A DNA stretch of 64,000 nucleotides from Streptomyces sp. NRRL F-6676 (GTDB lineage Bacteria > Actinomycetota > Actinomycetes > Streptomycetales > Streptomycetaceae). Each line of letters starts with the position of its first letter. The stretch's first letter is position 1. The position numbers and the translations under genes are program-made. The stretch spans positions 46,745 through 110,744 of the forward strand of contig NZ_KL647084.1 in the NCBI RefSeq assembly GCF_000725625.1, read 5' to 3'. The notes under the pieces are model-generated. The model was not told where the DNA came from and ran no database searches. It worked only from the letters and a program-made list of their open reading frames with translations. Shown piece by piece: positions 44,630 to 53,451 of the stretch.

Positions 44630-45538
44630 TCACTGGTGGTCGTCGGGGCGCGGGCGGTGGTCCGGGTGCCAGGGCGCGGGACCGGTGCCGTCACTCCAGG
44701 CTTGCAGGGTGTCCCGGTCGACGCAGAGGATGCCGCACTGCTCGGCGTACTCGACGGCGGGCGCGGTGAAGCCGCTCGTGGTCACGACGGCGGCGACCTC
44801 GGCCTCGTGCACGGTGAAGCACGTGCCGCCGAAGCGCTGCATGTCCTGCGAGCCGACCTTGTGGGTGTCGCCGTACCGCTTGCACTGGACGACGAGGCGC
44901 CGGCCGTCGGGGGTGATCCCCACCACATCCGCGCCGAGGTCCCCGGCGCCGCCGACCACCTCCACCTCCGTGCATCCGTCGCGCTCGCACAGCGCGGCGA
45001 CGGCCTGCTCGAACGCGTCGGGGTCGAGGAGGCCGTAGTCGACGGCGGTGTACTCCACGGGTTCGGGACCGAGGTCGGGTTCGGGGCCGAGGTCGGGTTC
45101 GGGGAGCGGCGCCGTTGTCCGCTCCGGCTCGAACTCCGGGGCGGCGGGCAGGGGTTCGGTGAGCGTGCGCCCGGTGTGTGCCGGCCCGGCCGGGTGGGGT
45201 CCGGCGGTGGTGGGCGCCGCGGGGGCCGGTTCCGTCAGGGAGTCGAGCGCCGTCGTCGTCGCGGCGTCGATCGCGGTGACCGCGCGGCGCGCGGCCCGGC
45301 GGGCGGAGAAGCGGCGGCGGCCGTGGCGCAGGGCGAGCGCGGCGGACGGCAGCGCCACCAGACACAGCGCCACCGCCAGGACCGGCCAGTCCGCGGCGGC
45401 CCGGGCGGCCGTCCGCGCGGCGAGCCCCAGCACCACCACGACCAGGGCGAGCAGGACGAAGAACAGCGAGGTACGCCGCAGGTCGAAGCCGCGGCCGGGG
45501 CGCCGCACACGTATCCGGCGCACAGGTGTGGTGGTCAT
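44630..45538 (-). CDS. Membrane-anchored Mrr-like restriction endonuclease domain protein
   Basis: 302 aa from the ATG at 45538. Two hydrophobic helices near residues 22-65 (SLFFVLLALVVVVLGLAA and WPVLAVALCLVALPSAALAL) form an N-terminal hairpin. A Pro/Glu-rich linker with the repeat PDLGPEPDLGPEP follows. The C-terminal 115 residues carry the Mrr/PD-(D/E)xK core: DGCTEVEVVGGAGDLGADVVG and RLVVQCKRYGD (Asp and QxK motif). Such proteins cleave DNA, but tethering to the membrane is not typical of phage-restricting Mrr. It is found repeatedly in actinobacteria. A DNA-uptake or surveillance role would be speculation. Confidence 0.82.
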   Translation of the reverse strand: MTTTPVRRIRVRRPGRGFDLRRTSLFFVLLALVVVVLGLAARTAARAAADWPVLAVALCLVALPSAALALRHGRRRFSARRAARRAVTAIDAATTTALDSLTEPAPAAPTTAGPHPAGPAHTGRTLTEPLPAAPEFEPERTTAPLPEPDLGPEPDLGPEPVEYTAVDYGLLDPDAFEQAVAALCERDGCTEVEVVGGAGDLGADVVGITPDGRRLVVQCKRYGDTHKVGSQDMQRFGGTCFTVHEAEVAAVVTTSGFTAPAVEYAEQCGILCVDRDTLQAWSDGTGPAPWHPDHRPRPDDHQ

Positions 45539-45614
45539 GGACGGCGGTCCCCCCTCGTGGAGCACACTTCGAAGATCACTCTCTCCGGACGTGTGCCCAA
45601 GATCGCCGACTTGA

Positions 45615-45666
45615 GCCGGAACCGGCGGTGGCTCGCGATGCCGTGCGAGCCCCCGCCGGTTCCGGC
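45615..45666 (-). terminator. Very strong terminator after the DUF1996 gene
   Basis: Arms of 22 nt (45615-45636 and 45645-45666) pair with one T-C mismatch and leave an 8-nt loop. The outer 14 bp are GCCGGAACCGGCGG / CCGCCGGTTCCGGC and the inner 7 bp GGCTCGC / GCGAGCC. It begins 9 bp past the DUF1996 stop. Confidence 0.85.
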
Positions 45667-45674
45667 GGTGCCGC

Positions 45675-47585
45675 TCAGCGGCGTGCGGTGTACCGCCGCG
45701 AGCGGAGCAGGACGACCAGACCGGCGCAGAGCATCAGGGCGCCGGCCGCGGCGGGCCACAACTGCGACCCGGTCTCGGCGAGGCTGCCCTGCGAACCCTC
45801 GGCCTGCGGCGCCGGGTTGGAGCCCACCGTGTCCTGGTCGTCGGTGCCCTCGGCCCGGGAGACCGCGGAGGGCGAAGCGGAGCCGGTGGGCGCTTCGGTG
45901 GCCTCCGAGCGCTGGGCGTCGGAGGCGACCGTCGACTCGGTCTTCGGGGTGTCGGCGCCGGTGTTGCCGCCGCCCTTCACGGCGTCGCCGCCGGAGCCCT
46001 TGGTGCCGTTCTGCGCGTCCTCCCCGGCCTTCCCGTCCTTCCCGTTCTGCTCGTCCTGCGAGCCGGTGTCGTTGCCCTTGTCGCTGTTGTCTCCCTTGCC
46101 GGCGCCGTTGTCCTGACCGCCTTTGCCGCCGCCGTTGCCGCCCTGGTCACCGCCCTTGTCGTCGCCGGGCTCGGTCGCAGGCGGGGCGCCGGCGCCGCAG
46201 GTGCGGCCCGCGTTGAGGCAGTCGACCATCTCGTCCATCAACTTCTCGTCCATGATGTTGATGAAGTCGTCGTGGTCGTTGATCGGCTTGTGCAGCTGCT
46301 CCGGGAATCCGTCGACCGCGTAGGCGTTCTTCACCCGACCGTTCTCGACGGTCGGGGCCGGGACCTCGTACACCAGGCGCATCGTCAGCCGCGGAATGGC
46401 CTTGAAGCCGTTGGCGCAGTTGCCGTCCGCGTCGGCGAACGCGACATGCGTACGGTGGTTGGCGCTGTCGATGTTCTGGCCGTCCCAGCAGCTCTGGAAG
46501 GCGAACGAGCGGACCACGTCACTGCCCTCGAAGTGCGCGTTGGCGTTGGCGGGGCCGTTGGTGAAGGCCTTGGCGTCACCGGTGATGATGCGCAGGAACT
46601 TCGGCATCGCGACGACCTCGGCGGTCTTGCTGCCGACGTACGTGATCTCGGCCTGCTTGGCGGTGAGGATCTTGCCGACGTTGCCCTCCTTGCCGCCGCC
46701 GTCGCTGTTCTGGTCGAAGTCCTGCGTGCCGTCCTGGACGCGGACCACCGGCCAGTAGTACGCCGACCTGTCGCCCTGCTCCTCGCAGGAGGTGTCCGCC
46801 GCGGCGAACGTGTCGTTGTTGGAGAAGGCGTTGACGTCCTGGTTGCCGACGTAGTCGTGCAGGTGGTGGGCGCCGTTGGTCACGCCGGGCGCCGCGATGA
46901 CGTTGTCGGTGTTGTAGTTCTTGTTCTCGTTCACCCCGCAGTCGACGGTGAACGAGCCGCGGGCGACGCCGGCCCCTGCCACGGGGCCGCTCACGTTCGG
47001 CTTCACGGTCCGGATGTCGACGAAGTCCGAGGCGTCCGGGCCGTTCTCGTTCTGCCCGTCGCTGCCGGACGGGACGGTTCCGCCACCGCCACCGGTGCCT
47101 GCCGTGCCGCCCGGGTCCCTCTTCACCTCGCAGGCCGCCAGATCGTCCAGGCCCGACGGCCGCTGACCGGTGCTCTTGTCGATCGAGTCGCTGATCCGGC
47201 CGATGCTCTCCGTCCTCGACTCGGCCAGGGGATCGAGGACTTCGCCCTTGACCTTCTCCCCGGCTCCGGACCTCGCTGCCGTGCCCATCGCGGTCAGCCG
47301 CTGGTAGGCGTCGGTGATCTGGCTGTCCATCGCGGCCAGTTCGTCGCTCACGCCCGCCCGGGCCTTCTCCGACAGCTCGGGCAGGTGGTCGGCGACCTCG
47401 GGACAGTCGATCGTGCTCCCCGCGGCACCGGCCGGCAGTCGCTGGGAGGTCTCCGACGAGCCCGTCTCGGTGGCCGAGGCGTACGTGTTGACCGCGATCA
47501 GACCGGCCCCGCCGAGCATCAGCGCGATCGCCGCCGCCGTACTGCGCCGTGCGGCCTTCGGTCTCCTGCGGGTCCCTCCGGTCAC
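45675..47585 (-). CDS. Cell-wall-anchored DUF1996 protein with LAETG sortase signal
   Basis: 636 aa from the GTG at 47585, with GGAGG 6 nt upstream. A signal peptide (AARRSTAAAIALMLGGAGLIAV) is followed by a helical region and then the DUF1996 domain, about residues 210-500 (HHLHDYVGNQDVNAFSNN and SFAFQSCWDGQNIDSANHRTHV). A Gly/Lys/Asp-rich low-complexity region precedes the C-terminal sorting signal: LAETG at 602-606, a hydrophobic helix, and RSRRYTARR. The LAxTG form is the signal of actinobacterial class E sortases. The role of DUF1996 is not established. It is probably displayed on the wall. Confidence 0.88.
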   Translation of the reverse strand: MTGGTRRRPKAARRSTAAAIALMLGGAGLIAVNTYASATETGSSETSQRLPAGAAGSTIDCPEVADHLPELSEKARAGVSDELAAMDSQITDAYQRLTAMGTAARSGAGEKVKGEVLDPLAESRTESIGRISDSIDKSTGQRPSGLDDLAACEVKRDPGGTAGTGGGGGTVPSGSDGQNENGPDASDFVDIRTVKPNVSGPVAGAGVARGSFTVDCGVNENKNYNTDNVIAAPGVTNGAHHLHDYVGNQDVNAFSNNDTFAAADTSCEEQGDRSAYYWPVVRVQDGTQDFDQNSDGGGKEGNVGKILTAKQAEITYVGSKTAEVVAMPKFLRIITGDAKAFTNGPANANAHFEGSDVVRSFAFQSCWDGQNIDSANHRTHVAFADADGNCANGFKAIPRLTMRLVYEVPAPTVENGRVKNAYAVDGFPEQLHKPINDHDDFINIMDEKLMDEMVDCLNAGRTCGAGAPPATEPGDDKGGDQGGNGGGKGGQDNGAGKGDNSDKGNDTGSQDEQNGKDGKAGEDAQNGTKGSGGDAVKGGGNTGADTPKTESTVASDAQRSEATEAPTGSASPSAVSRAEGTDDQDTVGSNPAPQAEGSQGSLAETGSQLWPAAAGALMLCAGLVVLLRSRRYTARR

Positions 47586-47669
47586 GACATCCTCCTCGAC
47601 TTGCCACCGGACAGGGCGGGAACAGCCCTCGGGCTCTATACGGAGCCGGGACACAGGATGTTCACAGCA

Positions 47670-47742
47670 GTCTCAGGGGAATCGGGACCGGCCGACCGCG
47701 CCGTCTCAGGAGAATCGGGACCGGCCGTCCGCGCCGTCTCAG
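47670..47742. repeat. 33-bp direct repeat at the 3' end of the doxX gene
   Basis: Two copies of a 33-bp unit starting GTCTCAGGRGAATCGGGACC lie at 47670-47702 and 47703-47735, differing at two or three positions, with the first 7 bases of a third copy at 47736-47742. The array covers the gap between the DUF1996 start and the stop of the DoxX gene. Confidence 0.85.
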
Positions 47743-48293
47743 CCGGGGAGCCTGGCCGTCAGGCCCTTCGCGCCCGCGCGGACGCTGCCCGCCGCGGCCG
47801 CCGGGAGCGCGCCCATCCGGGCCGAGCGGCGCACGAGCTTCGCCTCGCGCCGCAGCTCCTTCGCGGTGTGGCGGCCGCGCCACAGGAGCGAGGGGAGGCC
47901 CCCGGTGTCGTCGGCGGCGACGAGGAGCCCGCCCAGCATCGAGACGTTCTTGAGGAAGTGGATGCGCTGCTGGACGCGGTCGGCGTCGTCCTCCGCCTCC
48001 CAGAACCGGTGGCCCGCCAGCGTCGTCGGCACGAGCGTGCCCGCGAGGGCCAGCGCGGAGAGCCGGGGCATGCGGCCGAGCCCCAGCAGCACGCCGGCCG
48101 CGACCTGTACGGCACCGCTGAGCCGTACGGCCTGCTCGGTGCTGTCGGGCACCACCGGCACACGGTCGGACACGGGCCGGACCACGGGCTCCGCGATTCC
48201 CGCCACCCGCTCCGGGTGGCGGACGGAGTCCAGTCCGCCCGCGATGAACATGGAGGCCAGCATCGGACGGCCGAGCACTCGCAACAGACTCAT
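47739..48293 (-). CDS. DoxX family membrane protein
   Basis: 184 aa. It begins MSLLRVLGRPMLASMFIAGGLDSVRHPERV, which is the DoxX/SURF4-like start, followed by GAVQVAAGVLLGLGRMPRLSALAL and further helices. Four membrane segments are predicted, then a basic C-terminal tail of about 45 residues. DoxX proteins are linked with thiol and oxidative stress in actinobacteria, but the reaction is unknown. It is upstream of the DUF1996 gene on the same strand. Confidence 0.82.
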   Translation of the reverse strand: MSLLRVLGRPMLASMFIAGGLDSVRHPERVAGIAEPVVRPVSDRVPVVPDSTEQAVRLSGAVQVAAGVLLGLGRMPRLSALALAGTLVPTTLAGHRFWEAEDDADRVQQRIHFLKNVSMLGGLLVAADDTGGLPSLLWRGRHTAKELRREAKLVRRSARMGALPAAAAGSVRAGAKGLTARLPG

Positions 48294-48530
48294 GGGATGG
48301 CCCTCTCAGACGGGTCGGCAACGGTGGCGAGCGCGGGGGAGGCGCCCGCTGCCGGGTTCCCCACTGGCCGGACGATCAATCCGCCGACCGTCCCGGTCGC
48401 CCCGACCGCGTCATCGCCCCGGTCGCCCCGACCGCGTCAACCGCCCCGGCCGCGCACGGCCGCGTCAACCGCCCCCACCACCCCGGCCGCCCGCTCCGGC
48501 TCCGTCCACGAGGGACCCGCACCGGCTCCG

Positions 48531-49100
48531 TCACAGCTCGGGCGGGACCTTCGCCTGCGTCTCGTCGGTGAGGTGACGGGTGTCGAGCGGCAGCCGCAGC
48601 GCGTTGCGCCGGTGCGCGGCCTTCCAGTCGGCCGCCAGCGGCGAGGGCGGCACCGCGAGGACCGGGCAGGCGGCGTGGGCGATGCAGTACCGGCTCACGG
48701 AGGGCGACAGCAGCCGGTGCAGCCGGCCGCGCCGTCCGGCGCCGACGACCAGGAGGTCACCGGCGCGGTCGGCGATGTGCACCAGGGCCCGGCCCGCCGG
48801 CCCCCGGCCGAGGACGGCCCGCAGCGGCACGCCGGGCCCCGCCGTGCCGAAGGTCTCGTGCAGCACCGTCAGCAGGGCGCGCCGGGCCGGCCGCCGCCAC
48901 TCGTCGAGCAGCGGTTCCGTGCCGGCCGGGCGGTGGGCGGTGAGCTCGCCGCCGGGCGCGTCCCAGGCGAGCACGGCCCACAGTTCGGCGCCCCTGCGCC
49001 GGGCTTCCTCGGCGGCCCGGTACAGGGCCGTCCGGCTGCTGAGGGAATCGCTCGTACCGACCACGACACGAGCGGGTCCCACACCGTCGGCTTCAGACAT
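48531..49100 (-). CDS. Universal stress protein
   Basis: 189 aa. It has the UspA fold: ARVVVGTSDSLSSRTALYRAAEEARRRG at the start and LLVVGAGRRGRLHRLLSPSVSRYCIAHAACPVLAVPP at the end. The G-x2-G nucleotide-binding motif is present, but the usual downstream Gly is replaced, so ATP binding is uncertain. The last 35 residues are specific to this protein. Such proteins respond to starvation or hypoxia in actinobacteria. The 237-bp gap downstream is GC-rich with short CCCCGACCGCGTCA-like repeats and no gene. Confidence 0.83.
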   Translation of the reverse strand: MSEADGVGPARVVVGTSDSLSSRTALYRAAEEARRRGAELWAVLAWDAPGGELTAHRPAGTEPLLDEWRRPARRALLTVLHETFGTAGPGVPLRAVLGRGPAGRALVHIADRAGDLLVVGAGRRGRLHRLLSPSVSRYCIAHAACPVLAVPPSPLAADWKAAHRRNALRLPLDTRHLTDETQAKVPPEL

Positions 49101-49366
49101 GACTTCACCGTTCCACGTGTTCGTCTCCCGGACCGCCGCCGCGCGGGCGTCGCATGCGCGTGCGCGCTCCCGCGGGGACCACCGTCCGGCTCACTCCCGG
49201 CACGGAGTCCCGGGTACCCGCTCGGCGCCGTTCGGCACGTCCGCGTTCGGGCTCGCGGACCGCGCGGCACGGGTCCGGGCGCCGGATACTCGCTGTTCAC
49301 CACCGGTCGACCGACCGTACACTGCAACCCACGCGTGCGCGGGTGGGGTTGAATGGGGGGAACGGC

Positions 49367-51286
49367 ATGTCCGGGGATCAGAACGGCACGTCCGCAGACG
49401 GCTACGACGAGGGCGGCGACCGGCCGCCCGCGATCGGCGAGCCGCAGCATGAGGCCACCGGGGGCAGGCCCGGTCCGGCGTGGGGACCGCCGGGCTCGGC
49501 CGGGAACGCGCCGGGTGCCGCCGGGAGCGCGCCCGGTGCGGTCGGAGGCGGGTCCGGTGCGGCCGGGGACCAGGCCGACACCGGCTGGAGCCGCCCCGTT
49601 CCGCTCGAGGGCGGCCGGCCCGAGCCGGCCGCTCCCACGGGGTCGCCGTACGCCCCACCGGGTGCTCCGGCCGGTCCGGCCAGTGCCCCGTACGGTCCGG
49701 CCGGGGCGCCCTACGGCCCTGCCGGGGGCGGGTTCCACGTTCCGCCCATGCCCGCCGCCCCGCCGGCCGCCCCCGCGGACGGCGGGCGGGCCGCCGCCGT
49801 GGGGCTGCTGAACCTCAGCGGCCTCGGCCTGGGGTACGCGCTCGTACGGCGCCCGCTGCTCACCCTGGTGTGCTGGGTCGCGACCGCCGTCCTGCTCCTC
49901 GTCGCGCTGCCCGCCGACCCGGACGGCGTCCCGGCGCTCGCCCTCGCCCTCTACGCCGCGCTCCTCCTCGCCGCCGCCGCCCACGGCGCCGCCGTGGGCC
50001 TGCGCACCCGGCTGAGGTGGCCGCCGCGGACCCCGGTGGCCCTCGCGCTCGGCGTCCTGCTGCTCGCCGTCCCGGCGGGCGGTGTCGTGCTGTACGACGG
50101 CGCCCGCGACGAGGCCACCGAGCAGCTGCTCCTCGACCGGCTGGACGGCGCCGACCACCTCGTCGAAGCGGCCTCCGAGCAGCCGTTCGACAAGGCCGAG
50201 CCCGACTACCGCCGGGCCCTGAAGGCCTACGACGCCCTCGCCACGGACCACGCCGGCTCCCGCGCCGCCGCCCGTGTACCGGACCGGCTGCACGACTTCT
50301 ACACGACGGTCGGCGCCTCCTACGAGCGGCACCGGTACTGCGACGCCGTACCCGCACTGAAGTACCTGCGCACCGTGCCGCGCACGGTCGACCGCGAGCG
50401 GCTCGGCTCACTGGCCCACTGGCCGGACGACCGGCTGGCCACCTCCCTCTACAGCTGCGCGTCGGACGGCCTGACCTCGGGCGACGCGGAGTGGCCCGGC
50501 CTCTTCGGGGACCTGCTGACCACGTTCCCGCAGTCCGAGCAGGCGGCCAAGGTGGAACCGGCCGTGAAGTCGGCGGTCGGCAAGGCCGTCAAGGAGGTGG
50601 ACGGCGACGAGCCGTGCACGGCGGTCTCCCGGCTCGAGGGCCTCTCCGCGCAGATCACGGATCTGCCGGGGGAGAAGGCGGGCGTCGGCCAGGCCCTGGC
50701 GAAGGACGCCGACCGGGCGGGCCGCGGCGCCGACGAGGGTGCGTACGACTGCGGCGTCGACCAGTACAAGGACAAGGACTTCGACGCGGCCCTCGAAAGC
50801 ATGAACGACTTCGTCAAGAACAACAAGCACCACAGGAACCGGGCCCGCGCGCAGAAGATAGCCATCGCCGCGGAGGTCGCGCAGACCGTCCCGGCCGCCG
50901 GCAAGCGGCTGCCCACGACGGCCTCCGGCGGCAGCATCTCCGTCACGGTCGAGAACGACAGCCCCGACGACATCACGGTCCTCTACACGGGCCCCGTCAC
51001 CGGCAGCTTCACGCTCAAGGGGTGCGGCAGCTGCTCCGAGTACGACTGGGGCAGCACACTGAGCCCCGGCTTCGAACCGTGCGGCAAGAGCGGGCGGAAC
51101 TACCCGCAGCGCACGATCTCACTGCCGGTCGGCACGACGTACTTCGTCCACAAGTCGCGGTCCGACGCGACGACCACGACGCCGTCGTCGGACACGGCCA
51201 AGCTGCGCCCCGGGTACGTGTACACGGAATGCGCGTACACGACACGGGGATTCGGCACGGGCACCGGCACGGGGACGGACACCTGA
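49367..51286 (+). CDS. Membrane protein with Pro/Gly-rich N-terminus and TPR-like outer region
   Basis: 639 aa from the ATG at 49367. Residues 1-140 are Gly/Pro/Ala-rich with repeated YGPAGAPYGP-like units and are probably disordered in the cytoplasm. Three to four helices follow (about 145-245). The C-terminal 390 residues look external: a helical repeat section resembling TPRs (FDKAEPDYRRALKAYDALATD, later KDKDFDAALESMNDFVKNN) and a Cys-containing beta-rich end. The last residues repeat GTGTG. The protein is a common uncharacterised actinobacterial type. It is divergent from the stress protein gene. Confidence 0.65.
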   Translation: MSGDQNGTSADGYDEGGDRPPAIGEPQHEATGGRPGPAWGPPGSAGNAPGAAGSAPGAVGGGSGAAGDQADTGWSRPVPLEGGRPEPAAPTGSPYAPPGAPAGPASAPYGPAGAPYGPAGGGFHVPPMPAAPPAAPADGGRAAAVGLLNLSGLGLGYALVRRPLLTLVCWVATAVLLLVALPADPDGVPALALALYAALLLAAAAHGAAVGLRTRLRWPPRTPVALALGVLLLAVPAGGVVLYDGARDEATEQLLLDRLDGADHLVEAASEQPFDKAEPDYRRALKAYDALATDHAGSRAAARVPDRLHDFYTTVGASYERHRYCDAVPALKYLRTVPRTVDRERLGSLAHWPDDRLATSLYSCASDGLTSGDAEWPGLFGDLLTTFPQSEQAAKVEPAVKSAVGKAVKEVDGDEPCTAVSRLEGLSAQITDLPGEKAGVGQALAKDADRAGRGADEGAYDCGVDQYKDKDFDAALESMNDFVKNNKHHRNRARAQKIAIAAEVAQTVPAAGKRLPTTASGGSISVTVENDSPDDITVLYTGPVTGSFTLKGCGSCSEYDWGSTLSPGFEPCGKSGRNYPQRTISLPVGTTYFVHKSRSDATTTTPSSDTAKLRPGYVYTECAYTTRGFGTGTGTGTDT

Positions 51287-51353
51287 CAGAGGGGCGCGGG
51301 GCTGTGGCAATGTGCGGCGGGCGCGATCAGACGTACCGCGCCCCCACACCGCC

Positions 51354-52193
51354 TCATCGCGTCAGCGTCTGGGTGCCCAGGACCGTCAGAAGCGCCAGCC
51401 GGTCCGCGTCCTCGCTGCCCGGCTCCGCCGTGTACACCATGATCCGCAGATCGCTGCCGGACACCGCGAGCACGTCGCAGTCCAACGTCACGTCCCCCAC
51501 CTCCGGATGCTCGATGACCTTGCGCGCCGCCTCGTGCGCACCCACCGCCCCCGACTCCCACAACTCCCCGAACCGCCCACTGCGCGCCCGCAGTTCACCC
51601 ACCAGCCGCCGCAACCGCGGATCCTCCGGATAGCGGGCGACGGTCGCCCGCAGATCGGCGACGAGCGCCCGCTCGAACGCCCGCAGGGACTCCGGCGTGT
51701 GCCGCGCCCGGCTGCCCGGCCCGACGAAGTGCCGCCACACACTGTTGCGTTCGTTGCCCCGCCACCCGGACGGATCGCCCATCAGCGCCGCATACGGCGG
51801 ATTGGCGAACAGCAGCGTCCAGGACGCGTCGAACACCGCGGCCGGCGTCCCCGCCAGCCGGTCGAGCAGCCGCTGCACACTGGGCGTCACATGCGTGGGC
51901 ACGGTGTCCCCGCCCGGCGCGAGCAGCCCGGCCAGCCGGAACAGATGGGCCCGCTCGGTGCCCGACAGCCGCAGCGCCCGCGCCAGCGCCTCGACGACCT
52001 GGGGCGACGGGTTGGAGGCCCGCCCCTGTTCGAGCCGGGTCACGTAGTCGACGGAGATGCCGGCCAGCATGGCCAGCTCCTCACGGCGCAGCCCCGCCGC
52101 GCGCCGTTGCCCGCCCGAGGGCAACCCGGCCGCCTCCGGGGACACCCGGTCCCGCCAGCGACGTACCGTACCGCCGAATTCCGCTGTCGCCAT
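51354..52193 (-). CDS. XRE-family regulator with MmyB-like ligand domain
   Basis: 279 aa. The helix-turn-helix is in residues 28-80 (RREELAMLAGISVDYVTRLEQGRASNPSPQVV). The remaining 190 residues match the MmyB-like ligand-binding domain, a PAS-like fold (AVFDASWTLLFANPPYAALMG and GELWESGAVGAHE) known to bind fatty acids in relatives. The divergent neighbour is a short-chain dehydrogenase, the usual target of this regulator type in Streptomyces. The 102-bp gap holds CTGGTACTGCTGGT, which may belong to the operator. Confidence 0.9.
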   Translation of the reverse strand: MATAEFGGTVRRWRDRVSPEAAGLPSGGQRRAAGLRREELAMLAGISVDYVTRLEQGRASNPSPQVVEALARALRLSGTERAHLFRLAGLLAPGGDTVPTHVTPSVQRLLDRLAGTPAAVFDASWTLLFANPPYAALMGDPSGWRGNERNSVWRHFVGPGSRARHTPESLRAFERALVADLRATVARYPEDPRLRRLVGELRARSGRFGELWESGAVGAHEAARKVIEHPEVGDVTLDCDVLAVSGSDLRIMVYTAEPGSEDADRLALLTVLGTQTLTR

Positions 52194-52295
52194 GACCCCC
52201 AGTGTGCCGCGCCCGCCGCCCGGCTACCTGGTACTGCTGGTCCCATGAAGCGGGGACTCCTGGCTGCCCCCGCCGCACCGGCGCAGCCTGGACCC

Positions 52296-53003
52296 ATGAC
52301 CACGACACTCATCACCGGGGCCAACAAGGGCCTCGGACTGGAGACCGCCCGCCGCCTCACCGAGGCGGGACACACCGTCTATCTCGGCAGCCGGGACGCC
52401 GCCCGCGGCCGCCGTGCGGCCGACGCGGTCGGCGCCCGCCTGCTCGTCCTCGACGTCACCGACGACGCCTCCGTCGCGGCGGCGGCCGAAGCCGTCGAGG
52501 CGGACGGCGGCCTGGACGTACTGATCAACAACGCCGGCATCGAGGGCCGCGGCCCCGGCAACAGCGTCATCGGTGCCGCGGACGTCACCGCGGACATGAT
52601 GCGCGAGGTGTTCGAGACGAACGTCTTCGGCATGGTCCGCGTCACCCATGCCTTCCTGCCCCTGCTGCGCCGCTCCGCCGCCCCGGTGATCGTCAACGTC
52701 AGCAGCGGCCTCGCCTCGCTGACCGCGATGACCACCCCGGGCACGCCGGCGTACGGCTACCCGGGCGTCGCCTACCCGGCCTCGAAGACGGCCGTCAACA
52801 CGGTCACCGTGCAGTTCGCGAAGGCGTTCCCGGAGATGCGGATCAACGCGGTCGAGCCCGGGTTCACCAAGACGGACCTCAACGGCAACACTGGGATCCA
52901 GACCGTGGAGGAGGGCGCCGAGATCATCGTACGGATGGCACGGGTGGGGGCGGACGGTCCCACCGGCGGCTACTTCACCGCCGAGGGCCCGCTGCCCTGG
53001 TGA
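52296..53003 (+). CDS. Short-chain dehydrogenase/reductase
   Basis: 235 aa from the ATG at 52296. The NAD(P) motif is TLITGANKGLGLETARRL, the NNAG motif is VLINNAGIEG, and the active site is Ser in VNVSSGLAS with Tyr-x3-Lys in GVAYPASKTAV. It is probably NADP-specific, with an Arg in SRDAARG after the second strand. Divergent from the MmyB-type regulator, it is probably under its control. The substrate is unknown. It converges with the 48-aa protein gene (11-bp gap). Confidence 0.9.
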   Translation: MTTTLITGANKGLGLETARRLTEAGHTVYLGSRDAARGRRAADAVGARLLVLDVTDDASVAAAAEAVEADGGLDVLINNAGIEGRGPGNSVIGAADVTADMMREVFETNVFGMVRVTHAFLPLLRRSAAPVIVNVSSGLASLTAMTTPGTPAYGYPGVAYPASKTAVNTVTVQFAKAFPEMRINAVEPGFTKTDLNGNTGIQTVEEGAEIIVRMARVGADGPTGGYFTAEGPLPW

Positions 53004-53014
53004 GCCGCGGCCGG

Positions 53015-53161
53015 TCAGTGGCGTGCCCGCAACTTGCTCAGCAGGCGCTGGGCCTGGGCGCGGCGCCGGGGGTCGGCGGCGGCGCGGCGCGCCTGGTCGA
53101 TCGTGCGCCGGCCCTGCGGGCTCCTGGCGAACCGCTTGATGCGCTCCATGACTCCGGGCAT
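53015..53161 (-). CDS. Small basic 48-aa protein
   Basis: 48 aa from the ATG at 53161, supported by GGAGG 7 nt upstream. The sequence is strongly basic (MERIKRFARSPQGRRTIDQ, ending RLLSKLRARH) and predicted to form one or two amphipathic helices. It may bind nucleic acid or ribosomes; no function is known. Proteins of this size and style occur in many Streptomyces genomes. The good ribosome binding site and the compact position 11 bp from the convergent gene support it as real. Confidence 0.65.
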   Translation of the reverse strand: MPGVMERIKRFARSPQGRRTIDQARRAAADPRRRAQAQRLLSKLRARH

Positions 53162-53329
53162 GACGTTTCCTCCCGGCCCGGCCGGCCACCACGGCCGCCG
53201 TGCCTTCGCTCGGTGTGCGCGCGCTTCCTCGCGTGCGCTCCCCGCTCCGGCTACCCCGCATCGGCCGCCCGGCACCTGCCGGACGGCCGGCGCGGGCCCC
53301 GGCGGCCCTCCGCGGTGCTCATCGGAGCA

Positions 53330-53345
53330 GCACCCTTTCGGGTGC
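53330..53345. other. Short hairpin in the 290-bp gap before the second hemerythrin gene
   Basis: GCACCC-TTTC-GGGTGC (53330-53345) forms a 6-bp stem with a tetraloop. It lies about 107 bp upstream of the hemerythrin start, in a gap that holds no other gene (53162-53451). It could be an operator or a leader structure. No promoter is certain. Confidence 0.35.
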
Positions 53346-53451
53346 AATAGAGCGCGCCGTTGCGGGAACACGGGGGTCCTACCGGCGATGAGCGCAGCGG
53401 CGTCCACGACCCGTTGCCGCCGTCGCGACCGCTCGCAGCAAGGAGCCACCC

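Noticed and set aside
46272..49352. Open plus-strand frame of 1026 codons across four genes
   Set aside because: It runs antisense through DUF1996, DoxX and stress-protein genes that have clear families. It only reflects GC bias.
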